This document shows positions 34,907 through 46,193 of a stretch of 64,000 bases of DNA, in pieces (positions within the stretch are counted from its first letter, which is position 1; each line of letters starts with the position of its first letter). The stretch is from assembly GCF_036320965.1 (NCBI RefSeq), contig NC_092261.1:17402146-17466145 (forward strand). The letters run 5' to 3'. This DNA is from Panulirus ornatus. Lineage: Eukaryota; Arthropoda; Malacostraca; Decapoda; Palinuridae. A program made the position numbers and the translations under genes. The notes beneath the pieces are model-generated. The model saw nothing but the letters and a program-made list of their open reading frames with translations. It did no database searches and had not been told where the DNA came from.

Positions 34907-34990
34907 TTGAAACATATCCCTCTTAGACAGAAACACTCTGACAGACAGAAAGACAGACGGGCCAACAAACAAAGCTTACACCAGATCTGA

Positions 34991-35191
34991 ATGAAGCTAA
35001 AGTGTTCGAAGGAAAGAAATAAAGGGAAGATTCAGCAATGCGACAGCTTACAAATAGACCTTAACGAGTCTCCAGGGGCGGCCAGGTGTGAGACTGAAGA
35101 AATTCAACCCGACCAAACTGAAAGCGATGAAGATCTATCAGTAATTACCCTAGGACAAATGTCGATGAAGAGGCTCCAGCGCTACTTCTAG
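34991..35191 (+). other. Small open frame, unrecognised, overlapping repeat F
   Basis: A 66-codon frame with non-repetitive, acidic and polar composition. Its last codons run into dispersed repeat F copy 2. No domain is recognised. It could be a chance frame or an exon. Copy 1 of repeat F is not preceded by a related frame, which argues against a conserved gene. Confidence 0.15.
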
Positions 35192-35335
35192 AAGCAAGGA
35201 AATGTAAAGCTCCTTTGGAGTGAGACGTTCTCTGACAAGAATGTACTCCCAGTGATACAGCCTCACCAAAGAGTGACTTTTCACTCGCTGTGTAACTAAC
35301 CTCTTGCAGGCGGTGGTGTCCGGTAACAAGCGAAG
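35170..35335 (+). repeat. Dispersed repeat F, copy 2
   Basis: Counterpart of 32578-32720; carries an additional ~25-bp insertion before the terminal CTCTTGCAGGCGG. The end resembles a splice acceptor in both copies. Confidence 0.75.
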
Positions 35336-35490
35336 GAGGTGCTACACTGAAACTAGGGCCTGGCTATGAGTTATCGTCTGGTAAGGATACCATAACTCGA
35401 GCGTAAACTGTAAAAGGAACTCAGGGTCTAATACAAAGCCCATCATCAGAGAGCCACTTGAGCACGGCTGTAAAGGCTTAACACTAGGGA

Positions 35491-35743
<253 letters not shown>

Positions 35744-35754
35744 TTAACAAGTAA

Positions 35755-35906
35755 AAGGTCTGTGGGTCGTGGTTGCAGACTGGATGCTGTGGTTTCTGTG
35801 CATTACACACGACAGCTAGAGCATGGATGTGAGCAGATGTGGCCTTTCTTCGTCAGTTCCTTTCGCTACCTCGCTAACGCGGGAAACAGCGATCCAGCAT
35901 AAAAAA

Positions 35907-35907
<1 letters not shown>
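35755..35907 (+). mobile_element. LINE-A 3' end fragment
   Basis: Matches the end of copy 1 (GTGGTTTCTGTGCATTACAC, GACAGCTAGAG, GTGGCCTTTCTTCGTC), closing with CGCTACCTCGCTAACGCGGG and AACAGCGAT. The intervening tail segment found in copy 1 is absent. Followed by (AT)n. Confidence 0.85.

Positions 35908-35992
<85 letters not shown>
35908..35992. repeat. (AT)n microsatellite
   Basis: About 42 units separating a LINE-A 3' end from a mini-LINE start. Confidence 0.97.
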
Positions 35993-35996
<4 letters not shown>

Positions 35997-35999
35997 AAA

Positions 36000-36237
36000 T
36001 ATTCCCTGGGGATAGGGGAGAAAGAATACTTCCCACGTATTCCCTGCGTGTCGTAGAAGGCGACTAAAAGGGGAGGGAGCGGGGGGCTGGAAATCCTCCC
36101 CTCTCTTTTTTTTTTTTAATTTTCCAAAAGAAGGAACAGAGAATTGGGCCAGGTGAGGGTATTCCCTCAAAGGCCCTGTCCTCTGTTCTTAACGCTACCT
36201 CGCTAATGCGGGAAATGGCGAATAGTTTGAAAGAAAG

Positions 36238-36240
<3 letters not shown>
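36000..36240 (+). mobile_element. Mini-LINE (LINE-A derivative)
   Basis: Plus-strand copy, same parts as 27411-27664 but inverted: TCCCTGGGGATAGGGGAGAA start, poly-T run near 36107, and CGCTACCTCGCTAATGCGGG tail followed by AAAGAAAGAAA and (AT)n. The first 200 bp resemble the leader of the LINE-A copy at 40137-42963, and the tail resembles LINE-A 3' ends. Confidence 0.88.

Positions 36241-36279
<39 letters not shown>
36240..36279. repeat. (AT)n microsatellite
   Basis: About 20 units directly after the mini-LINE tail. Confidence 0.97.
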
Positions 36280-36280
<1 letters not shown>

Positions 36281-36489
36281 CGTTAATGAGATGGCCTTAA
36301 TCAGGGCGTTCAGCTGTCCGGGCCGTCTCGGTTAACATTATATATATACTGGTCAGTGAGAAAGCTGTCTTGAGAACATGGACGAAAAGATGTTCAATAA
36401 ATATTTGAAAATATATGAGACCCAAAGTAGATTATGTATCATTAGTTGGCTCAAATCCAGCGGTGGGTAACAAGAACTGCAGCTAAAGT

Positions 36490-37015
36490 AAGAGAGCTAA
36501 ACGACAGGGGAAGCTAAGCTACAGGAAGAGCTACGTTGCAGGGAGAGGTAAATTACAGGGAGAGTTAAGCTACAGGAATAGCTATGTTTAAGGGAGAGTT
36601 AAGCTACAGGGAGAGTTAAGCTACAGGGAAAGCTAGGCTACAGACAGAGCCAAGTTACACGGAGAGCTAAGTTACAGGGAGAGCTAAGCTACAGAGAGAG
36701 CTATGCTACTGGGAGAGCTATGCTACAGGGAGACCTATGCTACAGGGAGAGCTATGCCACAGGCAGAACCAAGTTACAGGCAGAGCTAAGCTACAGGGAG
36801 AGCTATGTTACAGGGAGAGATAAGCTACAGGGAGAGCTATGCTACAGGCAGAGCCAAATTACGGGGGAGCTAAGCTACAGGGAGAGCTATGCTACAGGCA
36901 GAGGCAAGTTACAGGAAGAGCTAAGCTACAGGGAGAGTTATGCTACAGGCAGAGGGAAGTTACAGGAAGAGCTAAGTTACAGGGAGAGCTAAGCTACCGG
37001 GTCAGCTAAGCTACA
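36490..37015. repeat. 17-bp minisatellite
   Basis: About 30 units near GAGCTAAGCTACAGGGA with A/T and C/T variants. Variant types alternate (AAGCTAC, ATGCTAC, AAGTTAC) in a 51-bp higher-order pattern visible at 36860-36990. The open frame at 36720-36992 follows from 3 x 17 bp. Confidence 0.93.
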
Positions 37016-37299
37016 GGGGGATTATTACAACCAGAGGCGTGGATATGCTAAAAGAGCAAAGCACAGGAAGGACAGAGGAACTACTTACACGTTCCTCACA
37101 AGACGATAACTAGCACAGCCCTAAACGGAGGCGATACACAGGACAACATATGGACGAAATCAAACGAGAGAAGTCGGCCAAGATTTGAAAGAATGTTGGT
37201 ATAGCAATAGCGTAGCGGACCAATGGAAAATGATTAAGTATAAAGACATTAATGAACGGAGTGAACTCAAAAGTTTTTTAAGAGATTTTGTTTTTGCTA

Positions 37300-37615
37300 T
37301 ATTTGATCGTCGTTTCCCGGGTTAGCGATCTATTGCCAGGAACAGACGCTTACATCCATTCATTTGCTTTCATGTGCATTGCACCGAAACCGCAGCCTCC
37401 TGTCTACAACTAGCACAGACCTTTCCATGGTTTCCCCCGGTCGCATCACACATCCTGGTTCTGTCCAATGACTGCAAGTCGACCCCCGTATACCACATCG
37501 TTCCAATTCACCGTATCCCGTAAAAACACCTCCCTTCCCGCATTCTCAGCCCCCAATCACCTAAAATCTCCATTCATTCCATCCTTCCATCCCCAATTAC
37601 ATGATTGAGGATAAA
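37300..37615 (-). mobile_element. LINE-A 3' region, copy 4
   Basis: Complement of the 3' untranslated region of copy 1. TATACCACATCGTTCCAATTCAC is present here and at 40575. The tail motif TTTCCCGGGTTAGCGATCTA is diverged. No RT sequence remains, and the long middle part of the tail is deleted. Confidence 0.8.
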
Positions 37616-38010
37616 AGGAAAAAAGGCTGAAGACTTGGGGATACCAAGTGTAAAACTCCTTCCCTATATGCATGAAGAATCATAGACACATTACAGACAG
37701 ATAGGAGGATGGCCAAAAAAAAAAAAGAATAGAAAAAAAAACTACGATAGTACAACCTCCCACTACTACTATAACTTTTTCAAACATCTGAACACCTATT
37801 TTTTTTTTTTGCTATCCGTGACGTGGGTGGAGAACAACGGCCCGTGCCTCCGGCATCTCGCTCCTCGTGTCCTTATACTCGGACATTTTACGGGCAATTA
37901 ACATGGCAGGCACAGGGCCCCCTAACATTCATGAAGGATAATGGGCTGTATATTAACATCCAGCTTCGGCGGACGCCAGATCAGCTTGGGACTAACTAAT
38001 GCTGGTTATA
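37616..38010. other. No recognisable gene
   Basis: Contains two A-rich runs (37715-37740) and a T12 run at 37799-37810. Nothing else is recognised. Confidence 0.55.
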
Positions 38011-38176
38011 GTCGATGGATTTTATGGGTTCGGGTAGCCTGTGATCGGGTTTGTTTCTCTGTGCTATCGATGGATTTTATGGGTTCGGGTAGCCTGTGAT
38101 CGGGTTTGTTTCTCTGTGCTATCGATGGATTTTATGGGTTCGGGTAGCCTGTGATCGGGTTTGTTTCTCTGGGGTC
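38011..38176. repeat. 55-bp tandem repeat, three copies
   Basis: Copies begin at 38012, 38067 and 38122 (TCGATGGATTTTATGGGTTC...). They are identical over their length as far as I can read, which suggests recent duplication. Confidence 0.95.
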
Positions 38177-38699
38177 GGCGGGAGACGTACTTATTCACTC
38201 GGTATTCAGGGATGAAGGTGAAAGATCGTGCTTTTAAGGCTATGTGAATGGTCGTTCATAAACAAGTGCTCTATGATTTCTGATGATAAGATGGGCTGAC
38301 TTGGTTCGAACAGCGGGCTGGGTGATGTCAGAATGATCTTTTAGGATATTACATAAGAGACAGTAAAATGTGCTTCTAAAGCTTGACTTAGAGATGAGTT
38401 AAAATATTTTTAAGGTCGTGACTGAGAGTACATAATTTCATGGGAGCTGAGATTAGAAAATGGGAGATCGTGCTTGTAGGTTTTTGAAGTAAGAAGGATG
38501 ACGGCGCTTATAGGGCTGCGGGTGGATGATGAATGAGCGTGCTTTAAGGCACTGGCTACATGAGATAATATACATTTCACTTTTTAATGGGATGAGGGAA
38601 TCTGTTTGGGGGTAGAGATAAATGGCAAGCGTTTAAAAAAAACCTTGAATTATACATTAGAGTCTCTGGAAGGATCTGGATAGTACACTTGGCAGTGAT
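38177..38699. other. Degenerate repeat-like sequence, no gene
   Basis: Phrases such as GATCGTGCTTNTARGG and GGGCTG recur at about 38225, 38465 and 38540. Probably an old minisatellite. Confidence 0.4.
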
Positions 38700-38955
38700 G
38701 GTGATTGATAAGTGACGATGATAATGATAAGAGTGGATGAAGGTGATACTGAAGCTGGCTCTAGTGGTGGCAATGACGATAGTGATGATGATGATGATAT
38801 CGATACATGTGGTACGGGCAGTGAGGATTTTGATGATGATGATGGCAATGGTTGTGGCAAGAATAATGATCGTGGTGATAGCAGTTGTGCGAATGGCGAA
38901 AATGGTTATTCGATAGTCGTAATGCAAGATAGACAATTGTATATTGAATCTTAAA
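38700..38955. repeat. GAT-rich low-complexity tract
   Basis: Interrupted GATGAT and GGTGATA runs. The 80-codon frame at 38712-38954 is rich in Asp/Asn/Gly/Ser because of this and has no domain. Confidence 0.8.
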
Positions 38956-40052
38956 AGCACTCAAATTAAGGAATGTTGGTGAACCACAATTCTCCCCTTA
39001 ACCACACCCTAAATCACTTCCACAACCACACGTCAAACCACCTACACAACCACACCAGAAACCGCCTACACAATGACACAACAACCTCACCATAAATCAC
39101 AGCCACCACACCATAAACCATCTCCGTAACCACACCACAGATCATCACCTCCACAACCACACCACAAATTACCTCCACAACCATGACCAGTACAACCACA
39201 AGACGTGTCACGAACAACCAGTACTGAAAGAATGCAGACGCTGTCACAACCGCTACCATGAAACCTCTGACGACAGCAACTCCTGTATGCAGCTGGTGCT
39301 GCTACTGGGAGGTAGAGAAAAAGGATACGGTGGCATCACTTCACCTGCTCAGGCCGTCAGGGAACAATCGTGTGACGCCGCCTCGCGGTGCCGAGCGGAA
39401 GGCGCGATGCTCTTCTGTCTTTCCTGCGCGCCGGAGGCTTTGTTTATATCCGCGAGCGTCACTTCCCTCTGCCTTTTAATGTGCATTGTTGTCGTCGAGT
39501 TTGGAGAAAAGAACGAGATAATTATACTTTATTCACACCCGGATTCGGGAGACAGAAAAACACTCCTAATTTACTTATCTATTTATCTTTTCTTTTATCT
39601 ATTTAGCTTTTTTTTCCCCTCGGTAAATGACAGGCAGGAAGACACATGTTGCTTGGAGGGTGTTGTATTTTACGCGCGCTGCTGCGCTTTTGTTTCTCTC
39701 CCTCTGTTGGCATAAATTATTACGCCGTGCATACTTACCTCTTGACGGATGGCGCAATTAAACTCCAGGAAAAAGCAGTTTGGTGCGCTATATTACCCCT
39801 TGGGCTCAATAAACGAGACATTCATGTGGACTTCTCAACCTTACGGGAAAAAATTTCATCAGGGGATGAACCATTTATGTATTCTAGTGTATGGTGGGAG
39901 CCCGAGTTGCGGGTGAGGTTGGAACCTATCCATATACTGGTGCCTATATCGCTAGATCTTGGTAGTTAGGTAGTTACCAACTGGTAACTACAAACAAGCA
40001 TGGTTGGTAAAGCTTACGTATGTTAGCGCGCACGTAATCTGCTTTCTCTCTT

Positions 40053-40056
<4 letters not shown>
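38956..40056. other. CCACAA-rich stretch and a CpG-rich patch; no gene
   Basis: 38995-39200 has repeated AACCACACCA-type units. The CpG-rich patch at 39365-39460 contains GTTTATATCCGCGAGCGTC, which includes a weak TATA-like word. The overlapping frames of 60-140 codons share no recognisable domain. Confidence 0.4.

Positions 40057-40131
<75 letters not shown>
40057..40131. repeat. (AT)n microsatellite
   Basis: About 37 units at the 3' end of LINE-A copy 5. Confidence 0.97.
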
Positions 40132-40134
<3 letters not shown>

Positions 40135-40699
40135 TTTTTCATTATTATACTGTCTCCCGCGTTAGCGAAGTAGCGCAAGGTAACAGACAAAAGAATGGCC
40201 CAACCCAACCAAATACACATGTATATACATAAACGCCTACACACGAACATTATACCTATACATTTCAACATAAACATACACAGATATATGCATATATACA
40301 CATGCACATATTCATACTTGCTGCCTTCATCTATTCTCGTCGCCACCCCGCCACATATGAAATAGCACCCCCCGCTCACCCCACGCACACGCAAGGTAGC
40401 GCTAGGAAAAGAAAACAAAGGCCACATTCCTTTACACTCAGTCTCTAGCAGTCATGTGTAATGCAACGAAACAACAGCTCCCTTTCCACATCCAGGTCCC
40501 ACAAAACTTTACATGGTTTACCCCAAACGCTTCACATGCCCTGGTTTAATCCACTGACAGCACGTCGACCCTGGTATACCAAATCGTTCCAATTCACTCT
40601 AATCCTTGCACGCGTTTCACCCTCCTGTGTGTTCAGGCCCCGATCGCTCGAAATCTTTTTTCACTCCATCCTTCAACCTTCAATTTGGTCTCCCGCTTC

Positions 40700-41035
40700 T
40701 CCTTCTTTCCTCCACCTCTGACAAATATATCCTCTTTGTCAATCTTTTCATATTCTCTCCTTGTGTCCAAACCATTTCAACACACCCTCTTCTGCTCTCT
40801 CAACCACACTCTTTTTATTACCACATACCTCTCTTACTCTTTCATTACTTACTCGATCAAACCACCTCACACCACATATTGTCCTCAAACATTTCAGTTC
40901 CAACACATCCACCCTCCTCCGCACAACCCAACCCAATGTAACTCATGCCTCGCAACCATAAAACATTGTTGAAACCACTATTCCTTCAAACATACCTATT
41001 TTTGCTCACCGAAATAACGTTCTCGCCTTCAACAC
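40700..41035 (-). pseudogene. LINE-A RT C-terminal relic
   Basis: The open frame 40936-40748 contains RRRVDVLELKCLRTICGV and WFDRVSNERVREVCGNK, matching copy 1 at about 1537-1650. It lies directly after the deletion junction, so no polymerase core precedes it. Confidence 0.85.
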
Positions 41036-41040
41036 ATTCT

Positions 41041-41560
41041 TCAACGCTCACATACATTCTTCAAAGCAAACACCTGATCCACACATCCTCCACCACTTTT
41101 GAAACCATACTGCTCTTCCCCAATCTGATACTCTATGCATGCCTTCACCCTCTCATTCAATACCTTCCCATATAATTTCCCAGGAATACTCAACAAACTT
41201 TTACCCCTGTAATTTGAACACTCACCTTTATCCCTTTTGCCTTTGTACAATGGCACTATGCATGCATTCCGCCAATCCTCAGGCACTTCACCATGATCCA
41301 TACATACCGTGAATATCCTTACCAACCAATCAACAACACAGTCAACTCCTTTTTTAATAAATTCCACTGCAATACCATCCAACCCCGCCGCCTTGCCGGC
41401 TTTCATCTTCCGCAAAGCTTTCACTACCTCTTCCCTGTTTACCAAACCATTCTCCCTTCGCACACCACCCAAACCAAAACACCCTACATTTCCCACTCTA
41501 TCATCAAACACATTCAACAATCCTTCAAGATACTCCATCTCCTTCTCACTTCACCACTAA
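41041..41560 (-). pseudogene. LINE-A RT N-terminal relic
   Basis: A 165-codon open frame (41538-41041) contains LRKMKAGKAAGLDGIAVEF, DWRNACIVPLYKGKRDKGE, CSNYRGKSLLSIPGKLYGK (normally NYRGISLLS) and GCVDQVFALKNVCE. These are the fingers-domain motifs of non-LTR RTs. It ends abruptly at the deletion junction before motif A, so no catalytic aspartate is present. Confidence 0.92.
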
Positions 41561-42107
41561 CTGTTATCATCTCCCTATTAGCCCCCTTCACCGACGTTTC
41601 TATTTGTTCTCTTGTCTTATGCACTTTATTTACCTTCTAAAACATCATTTTATTCTCCCTAAAATTTAATGATACTCTCTCACCCCAACTCTCATTTGCC
41701 CTCTTTTTTACCTCTTGCACCTTTCTCTTGACCTCCTGCCTCTTTCTTTAATACATCTCCCAATCATTTGCACTAATTCCCTGCAAAAATCGTCCAAACG
41801 GCTCTCCCTTCTCTTTCACTAACAATCTTACTTCTCCATCCCACCATTCACTACCCTTTCTAATCTGCCCACCTCCCACCTTTCTCATGCCACATGAATC
41901 TTTTGCTTCCTCCCCCACTCCACTTACGTCATTTGCTCTGACCTTTAGCCATTCTGCACTCAATCTCTCCTGGTGCTTCCTCACACGAGTCTCCCTTCCA
42001 AGCGCACTTACTCCCACCACTCTCTTCTCCCCAACATTCTCTCTTCTCTTCTGAAAACCTCAACATATCTTCGCCTTCGCCTCCACAAGATAGTGATCAG
42101 ACATTCC
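41561..42107 (-). pseudogene. LINE-A endonuclease-RT linker relic
   Basis: Contains WWDGEVRLLVKEKGEPFGRF (within the frame 42020-41748) and degenerate sequence on both sides. The WWDxEV element between endonuclease and RT is common in APE-type LINEs. Stops and frameshifts are present. Confidence 0.75.
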
Positions 42108-42795
42108 TCAAGCTGCACCTCTCAGCTCATTAACATTCAAAACTCTCTCTTTTACACGCTTATCAATTAACACGTAATCCAATAACGCTCTCTGGCCATC
42201 TCTCCAACTCACATACGTATACTTATGTATAACTCTCTTTTTAAACCAGGTATTCCCAATCACCAGTCCTTTTTCAGCACACAAGTCCAATAGCTCTTCA
42301 CCATTTCTATTTACAACACTGAACACAACATGTACACCAATTGTACCCTCAACTGCCACATTATTCAACTTTGCATTAAAATCACCCATCACTATAACCC
42401 GGTCTCGTTGCTAACACACTCACTCAGCTGTTCCCAAAACACTTGCCTCTCATGATCTTTCTTCTCATGGCACAGGCACCAATTTTTACCCATCTCTCTC
42501 CATCCACTTTCAGTTTTAACCATATCAATGTAGAATTTACTTTCTTACTCTCTAGCACATACTTCCACAACTCCTGCTTGAGGAATAGTGCTACTCCTTC
42601 CTTTGCTCTTGTCCTCTCACCAACCCCTGACTTTACACCAAGACATTCCAAAACCATTCTTCTTGAGCTTCGTTTTAATCAGAGCCAAAACATCCAGCTT
42701 CCTTTCTTCAAACATACATCCTATCTCTCCTTTTTTCTCATCTTGGTTACATCCACACACATTTAGACACCTTATTCTGAGCCTTCGAGGAGGAT
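42108..42795 (-). pseudogene. LINE-A APE-type endonuclease relic
   Basis: Reading right to left: LNVCGC near 42770, FEERKLDVLALIKTKLK (normally LSETKL, the catalytic glutamate is lost), and GVALFLKQELWKYV within the frame 42657-42424. After a frameshift, MGDFNAKLN (42390-42366) is the D/N active-site motif, followed by TYVSWRDGQRALLDYVLI (about 42228-42175), a segment before the SDH motif. SDH lies in the broken frame near 42100 (complement of TGATCAGACATTCC reads GMSDH). Most catalytic words survive, but the frame is broken at least twice. Confidence 0.88.
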
Positions 42796-42999
42796 GAGCA
42801 CTCCCTGCATGACTCCTTCTGTTTCCCTTTTTAGAAAGTTAATCACATGGATGGGGGAGGGGGGGAGAGTTCCAGCACCCCGCACCCGCCCCCCTTTAGT
42901 CGCCTTCTACGACACATGGGGAATGCGTGGGAAGTATCCTTTCTTCCCTAACCCCAGGGATATATATTAATGAAATACAGTAAGAAACAAACGAGTAAG

Positions 43000-43172
43000 C
43001 CTTTGAGGAAAATCCTCGCTTGGCTCCTCCCCTTGCTCCTGTAACTGAAAAGTGATAATAGAGTAGGCGAAGAATTTCCAACCAGCCATGCTCCTGCCAC
43101 TATAAGTCATCATCAAGGACGACACACAGGAAATACGTGGGCAGTATTCTTTCCCCTTATCCCCAGGGATAA
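43000..43172 (-). mobile_element. Mini-LINE or LINE-A leader, diverged copy
   Basis: Complement of the element start at 43110-43172 (ACGTGGGCAGTATTC, then CCCCTTATCCCCAGGGATA), with weaker matches to GAATTTCCAACCAGCC and CCTTTGAGGAAAATCCTC. It sits 40 bp from the 5' end of LINE-A copy 5, in the same orientation. Confidence 0.65.
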
Positions 43173-43229
43173 CATTCAAAAACATATTTTCATTTGGATA
43201 TTTTCATACATCACCATCTACCTCTCTTT

Positions 43230-43559
43230 CTCTCTTTGTGAATCTACATGCAAGATCATCAGCATCATAGAAAACGGCAACGTTCTCCACATCAGAAGCG
43301 GCAACATCACCAACGGTTGCTTCACCTAAAACAACATCGAAGGCAGTAACATCATCTACGATCGATTAACCTTAAACAACATCCTCACCATCACTTCCAA
43401 TCTTGCCACTCGTAACACGCGTCCCAGCATCACCATCACAAGCACTGCCCATTCCAACACCATCACCACCAGACACATCACTAGCAACATCACCATGAGC
43501 AAAACCAACATCACCAGCCGAGGCAACAATGCCTACAACATCACCATCAATTACATGAT
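43230..43559. repeat. Degenerate ATCACCA-rich repeats
   Basis: Irregular AACATCACC and CACCATCA phrases that lead into the regular array starting near 43560; likely its decayed edge. Confidence 0.7.
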
Positions 43560-44155
43560 ATTCGGTATCACCTATTCTGTAACATCACCACGTAAGAACA
43601 TCATAAGTAGCGTCACAGTTGTCAGTAGCATCACCACGTAAGAACATCGCTAGTAGCATCACTTTTGTCAGTAACATCACCACGTAAGAACATCATAAGT
43701 AGCGTCACAGTTGTCAGTAACATCACCACGTAAGAACATCATAAGTAGCGTCACAGTTGTCAGTAGCATCACCACGTAAGAACATCGCTAGTAGCATCAC
43801 TTTTGTCAGTAACATCACCACGTAAGAACATCATAAGTAGCGTCACAGTTGTCAGTAACATCACCACGTAAGAACATCATAAGTAGCGTCACAGTTGTCA
43901 GTAACATCACCACGTAAGAACATCATAAGTAGCGTCACAGTTGTCAGTAACATCACCACATAAGAACATCATAAGTAGCGTCACAGTTGTCAGTAACATC
44001 ACCACGTAAGAACATCATAAGTAGCGTCACAGTTGTCAGTAACATCACCACGTAAGAACATCATAAGTAGCGTCACAGTTGTCAGTAACATCACCACGTA
44101 AGAACATCATAAGTAGCGTCACAGTTGTCAGTAACATCACCAGAAAGAACATCAT
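43560..44155. repeat. 46-bp minisatellite, subfamily 1
   Basis: About 13 units of AACATCACCACGTAAGAACA plus TCATAAGTAGCGTCACAGTT plus GTCAGT. A two-variant pattern (CATCGCTAGTAGCATCACTT form) at 43620-43820 repeats as a block, showing block-wise amplification. Confidence 0.95.
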
Positions 44156-45074
44156 AAGTAGCGTCACTAGTATCAGTAACCTCACAGAAAGGAACACTAT
44201 AAGCAGCATCGCCACTATCAGTAACATCACCACCAGGAACACATAAGAAGCATCGCCACTACCAGTAACATCACCATCAGGAACACATAAAGCAGCATCG
44301 CCACTACCAGTAACATCACCACCAGGAACACATAAGCAGCATCGCCACTACCGGTAACATCACCACCAGGAACACATAAGCAGCATCGCCACTATCAGTA
44401 ACATCACCACCAGGAACACATAAGCAGCATCGCCACTATCAGTAACATCACCACCAGGAACACATAAGCAGCATCGCCACTATCAGTAACATCACCACCA
44501 GGAACACATAAGCAGCATCGCCACTATCAGTAACATCACCACAAGGGACACATAAGCAGCATCGCCACTATCAGTAACATCACCACCAGGAACACATAAG
44601 CAGCATCGCCACTATCAGTAACATCACCACCAGGAACACATAAAGCAGCATCGCCACTATCAGTAACATCACCACCAGGAACACATAAAGCAGCATCGCC
44701 ACTATCAGTAACATCACCACCAGGAACACATAAAGCAGCATCGCCACTATCAGTAACATCACCACAAGGGACACATAAGCAACATCGCCACTATCAGTAA
44801 CATCACCACCAGGAACACATAAGCAGCATCGCCACTATCAGTAACATCACCACCAGGAACACACAAGCAGCATCGCCACTATCAGTAACATCACCACAAG
44901 GGACACATAAGCAACATCGCCACTATCAGTAACATCACCACCAGGAACACATAAGCAGCATCGCCACTATCAGTAACATCACCACCAGGGACACATAAAG
45001 CAGCATCGCCACTATCAGTAACATCACCACAAGGGACACATAAGCAGCATCGCCACTATCAGTAACATCACCAC
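44156..45074. repeat. 44-bp minisatellite, subfamily 2
   Basis: About 20 units of AACATCACCACCAGGAACAC plus ATAAGCAGCATCGCCACTAT plus CAGT, contiguous with subfamily 1 through a few intermediate units (44140-44230). Some units have an extra A (ATAAAGCAGC). ACAAGGGACAC variants recur at intervals, indicating higher-order duplications. Confidence 0.95.
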
Positions 45075-45188
45075 CAGGAGCAGAAGAAACAATACCAGGA
45101 GCAGCAACATCACCACCACGCAACGCGCCAGTAAACATCACCATCGACGACACTAAGAGGAGCAACAATAACTTACCAACATCACAAC
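45075..45188. repeat. 114-bp direct repeat, copy 1
   Basis: Nearly identical to 45517-45630 (three or so differences). Spacing is 442 bp. Starts CAGGAGCAGAAGAAACAATA. Confidence 0.95.
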
Positions 45189-45516
45189 TGACAGTAACAT
45201 CACCATTAAAAACACCGTCAGCAGCAATGCTACTACGATCAGTAACATCACCAGTAGTAACACTAAAAGCAACATTGTCACTAACATCATCACCTGGAAC
45301 ACCATAAGCAACATCAATGCTATCCCCAAAACATCCTCACCAACAGCAACACCACAAGTAACATCACAAAAGTCAGTAACATCACCATGTGAATACGACC
45401 GGTGATATTTTCAACATCAACATCAATAGCATTAGCACTGGCAACACCATTACCAACAACTTCCCATCCAGGAAATACCACCATGAACAAAACATCCACC
45501 CGAAACATCTCACCTT

Positions 45517-45630
45517 CAGGAGCAGAAGAAACAATACCAAGAGCAGCAACATCACCACCACGCAACGCGCCAGTAAACATCACCATCGACGACACTAACA
45601 GGAGCAACAATAACTCACCAACATCACAAC
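45517..45630. repeat. 114-bp direct repeat, copy 2
   Basis: Second copy of the block at 45075-45188. The interval between them is degenerate array sequence, so this may be a retained segmental duplication within the array. Confidence 0.95.
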
Positions 45631-46149
45631 ACAATCACCAGAGCCACGAACACCCACATCAAGGCCATCAACATCAGTGACAACACCACCGGTAGCAGCA
45701 TCATCAACACAACATCGCCAGCAAGAACATCGACATCACCGAAACCTCCTCGCCGGCTTCAGCAGCAGCAGCAGCAGCACTATCACCTCTACACTACAAA
45801 AGGAAGAGTGATGGAAAAAGAATGGTTGTATCGACTGATGGGAGGGTGGGCGAGAGGGAGGGTTGGGAGAAAGGCGACCATCAGAGCAGAGGTGGGCAGT
45901 GACGTCCAGGGTCTGCAAGGGTGGGTGGAGGGTGCGATCCTCCAGGCAGGGAGAAGAAAAATGATACGGAGGAGGATGTGATTCTGATTTCCTTCTGATG
46001 GCTGGAGTGTAGTGGCGGTGCTAATTGACTGGTAGATGCGTGAGAGAGGGTAAATAGTGAGAGGGAAAAACCTAAGGAGCGAAAGACAGACGGAAAGGGA
46101 AGGGGAAAGCAAATGCATATGGATAAGATTTACAAACAGGGACATGGAA

Positions 46150-46151
<2 letters not shown>
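45631..46151. other. No recognisable gene
   Basis: Array edge, a short CAG run (45762-45779) and unique sequence. No domain. Confidence 0.55.

Positions 46152-46191
<40 letters not shown>
46152..46191. repeat. (CA)n microsatellite
   Basis: Twenty CA units. Confidence 0.97.

Positions 46192-46193
<2 letters not shown>

Larger units (their letters stand above)
40137..42963 (-). mobile_element. LINE-A copy 5, nearly complete with an internal deletion
   Basis: In element order (right to left): a 5' leader at 42963-42800 that matches the mini-LINE start, an endonuclease (42795-42110), a linker (about 42020-41560), the RT N-terminus (41538-41041), then directly the RT C-terminus (41035-40700). 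After that come the 3' untranslated region and a tail with the GTTAGCGAAGTAGCGC motif at 40158-40175. The central RT (motifs A-C, about 700 bp compared with copy 1) is missing. It is the only copy here reaching the 5' leader. Confidence 0.9.

Noticed and set aside
38712..38954. Acidic Asp-rich 80-residue protein (calsequestrin-like appearance)
   Set aside because: Encoded by interrupted GAT repeats; low-complexity translation without other support.
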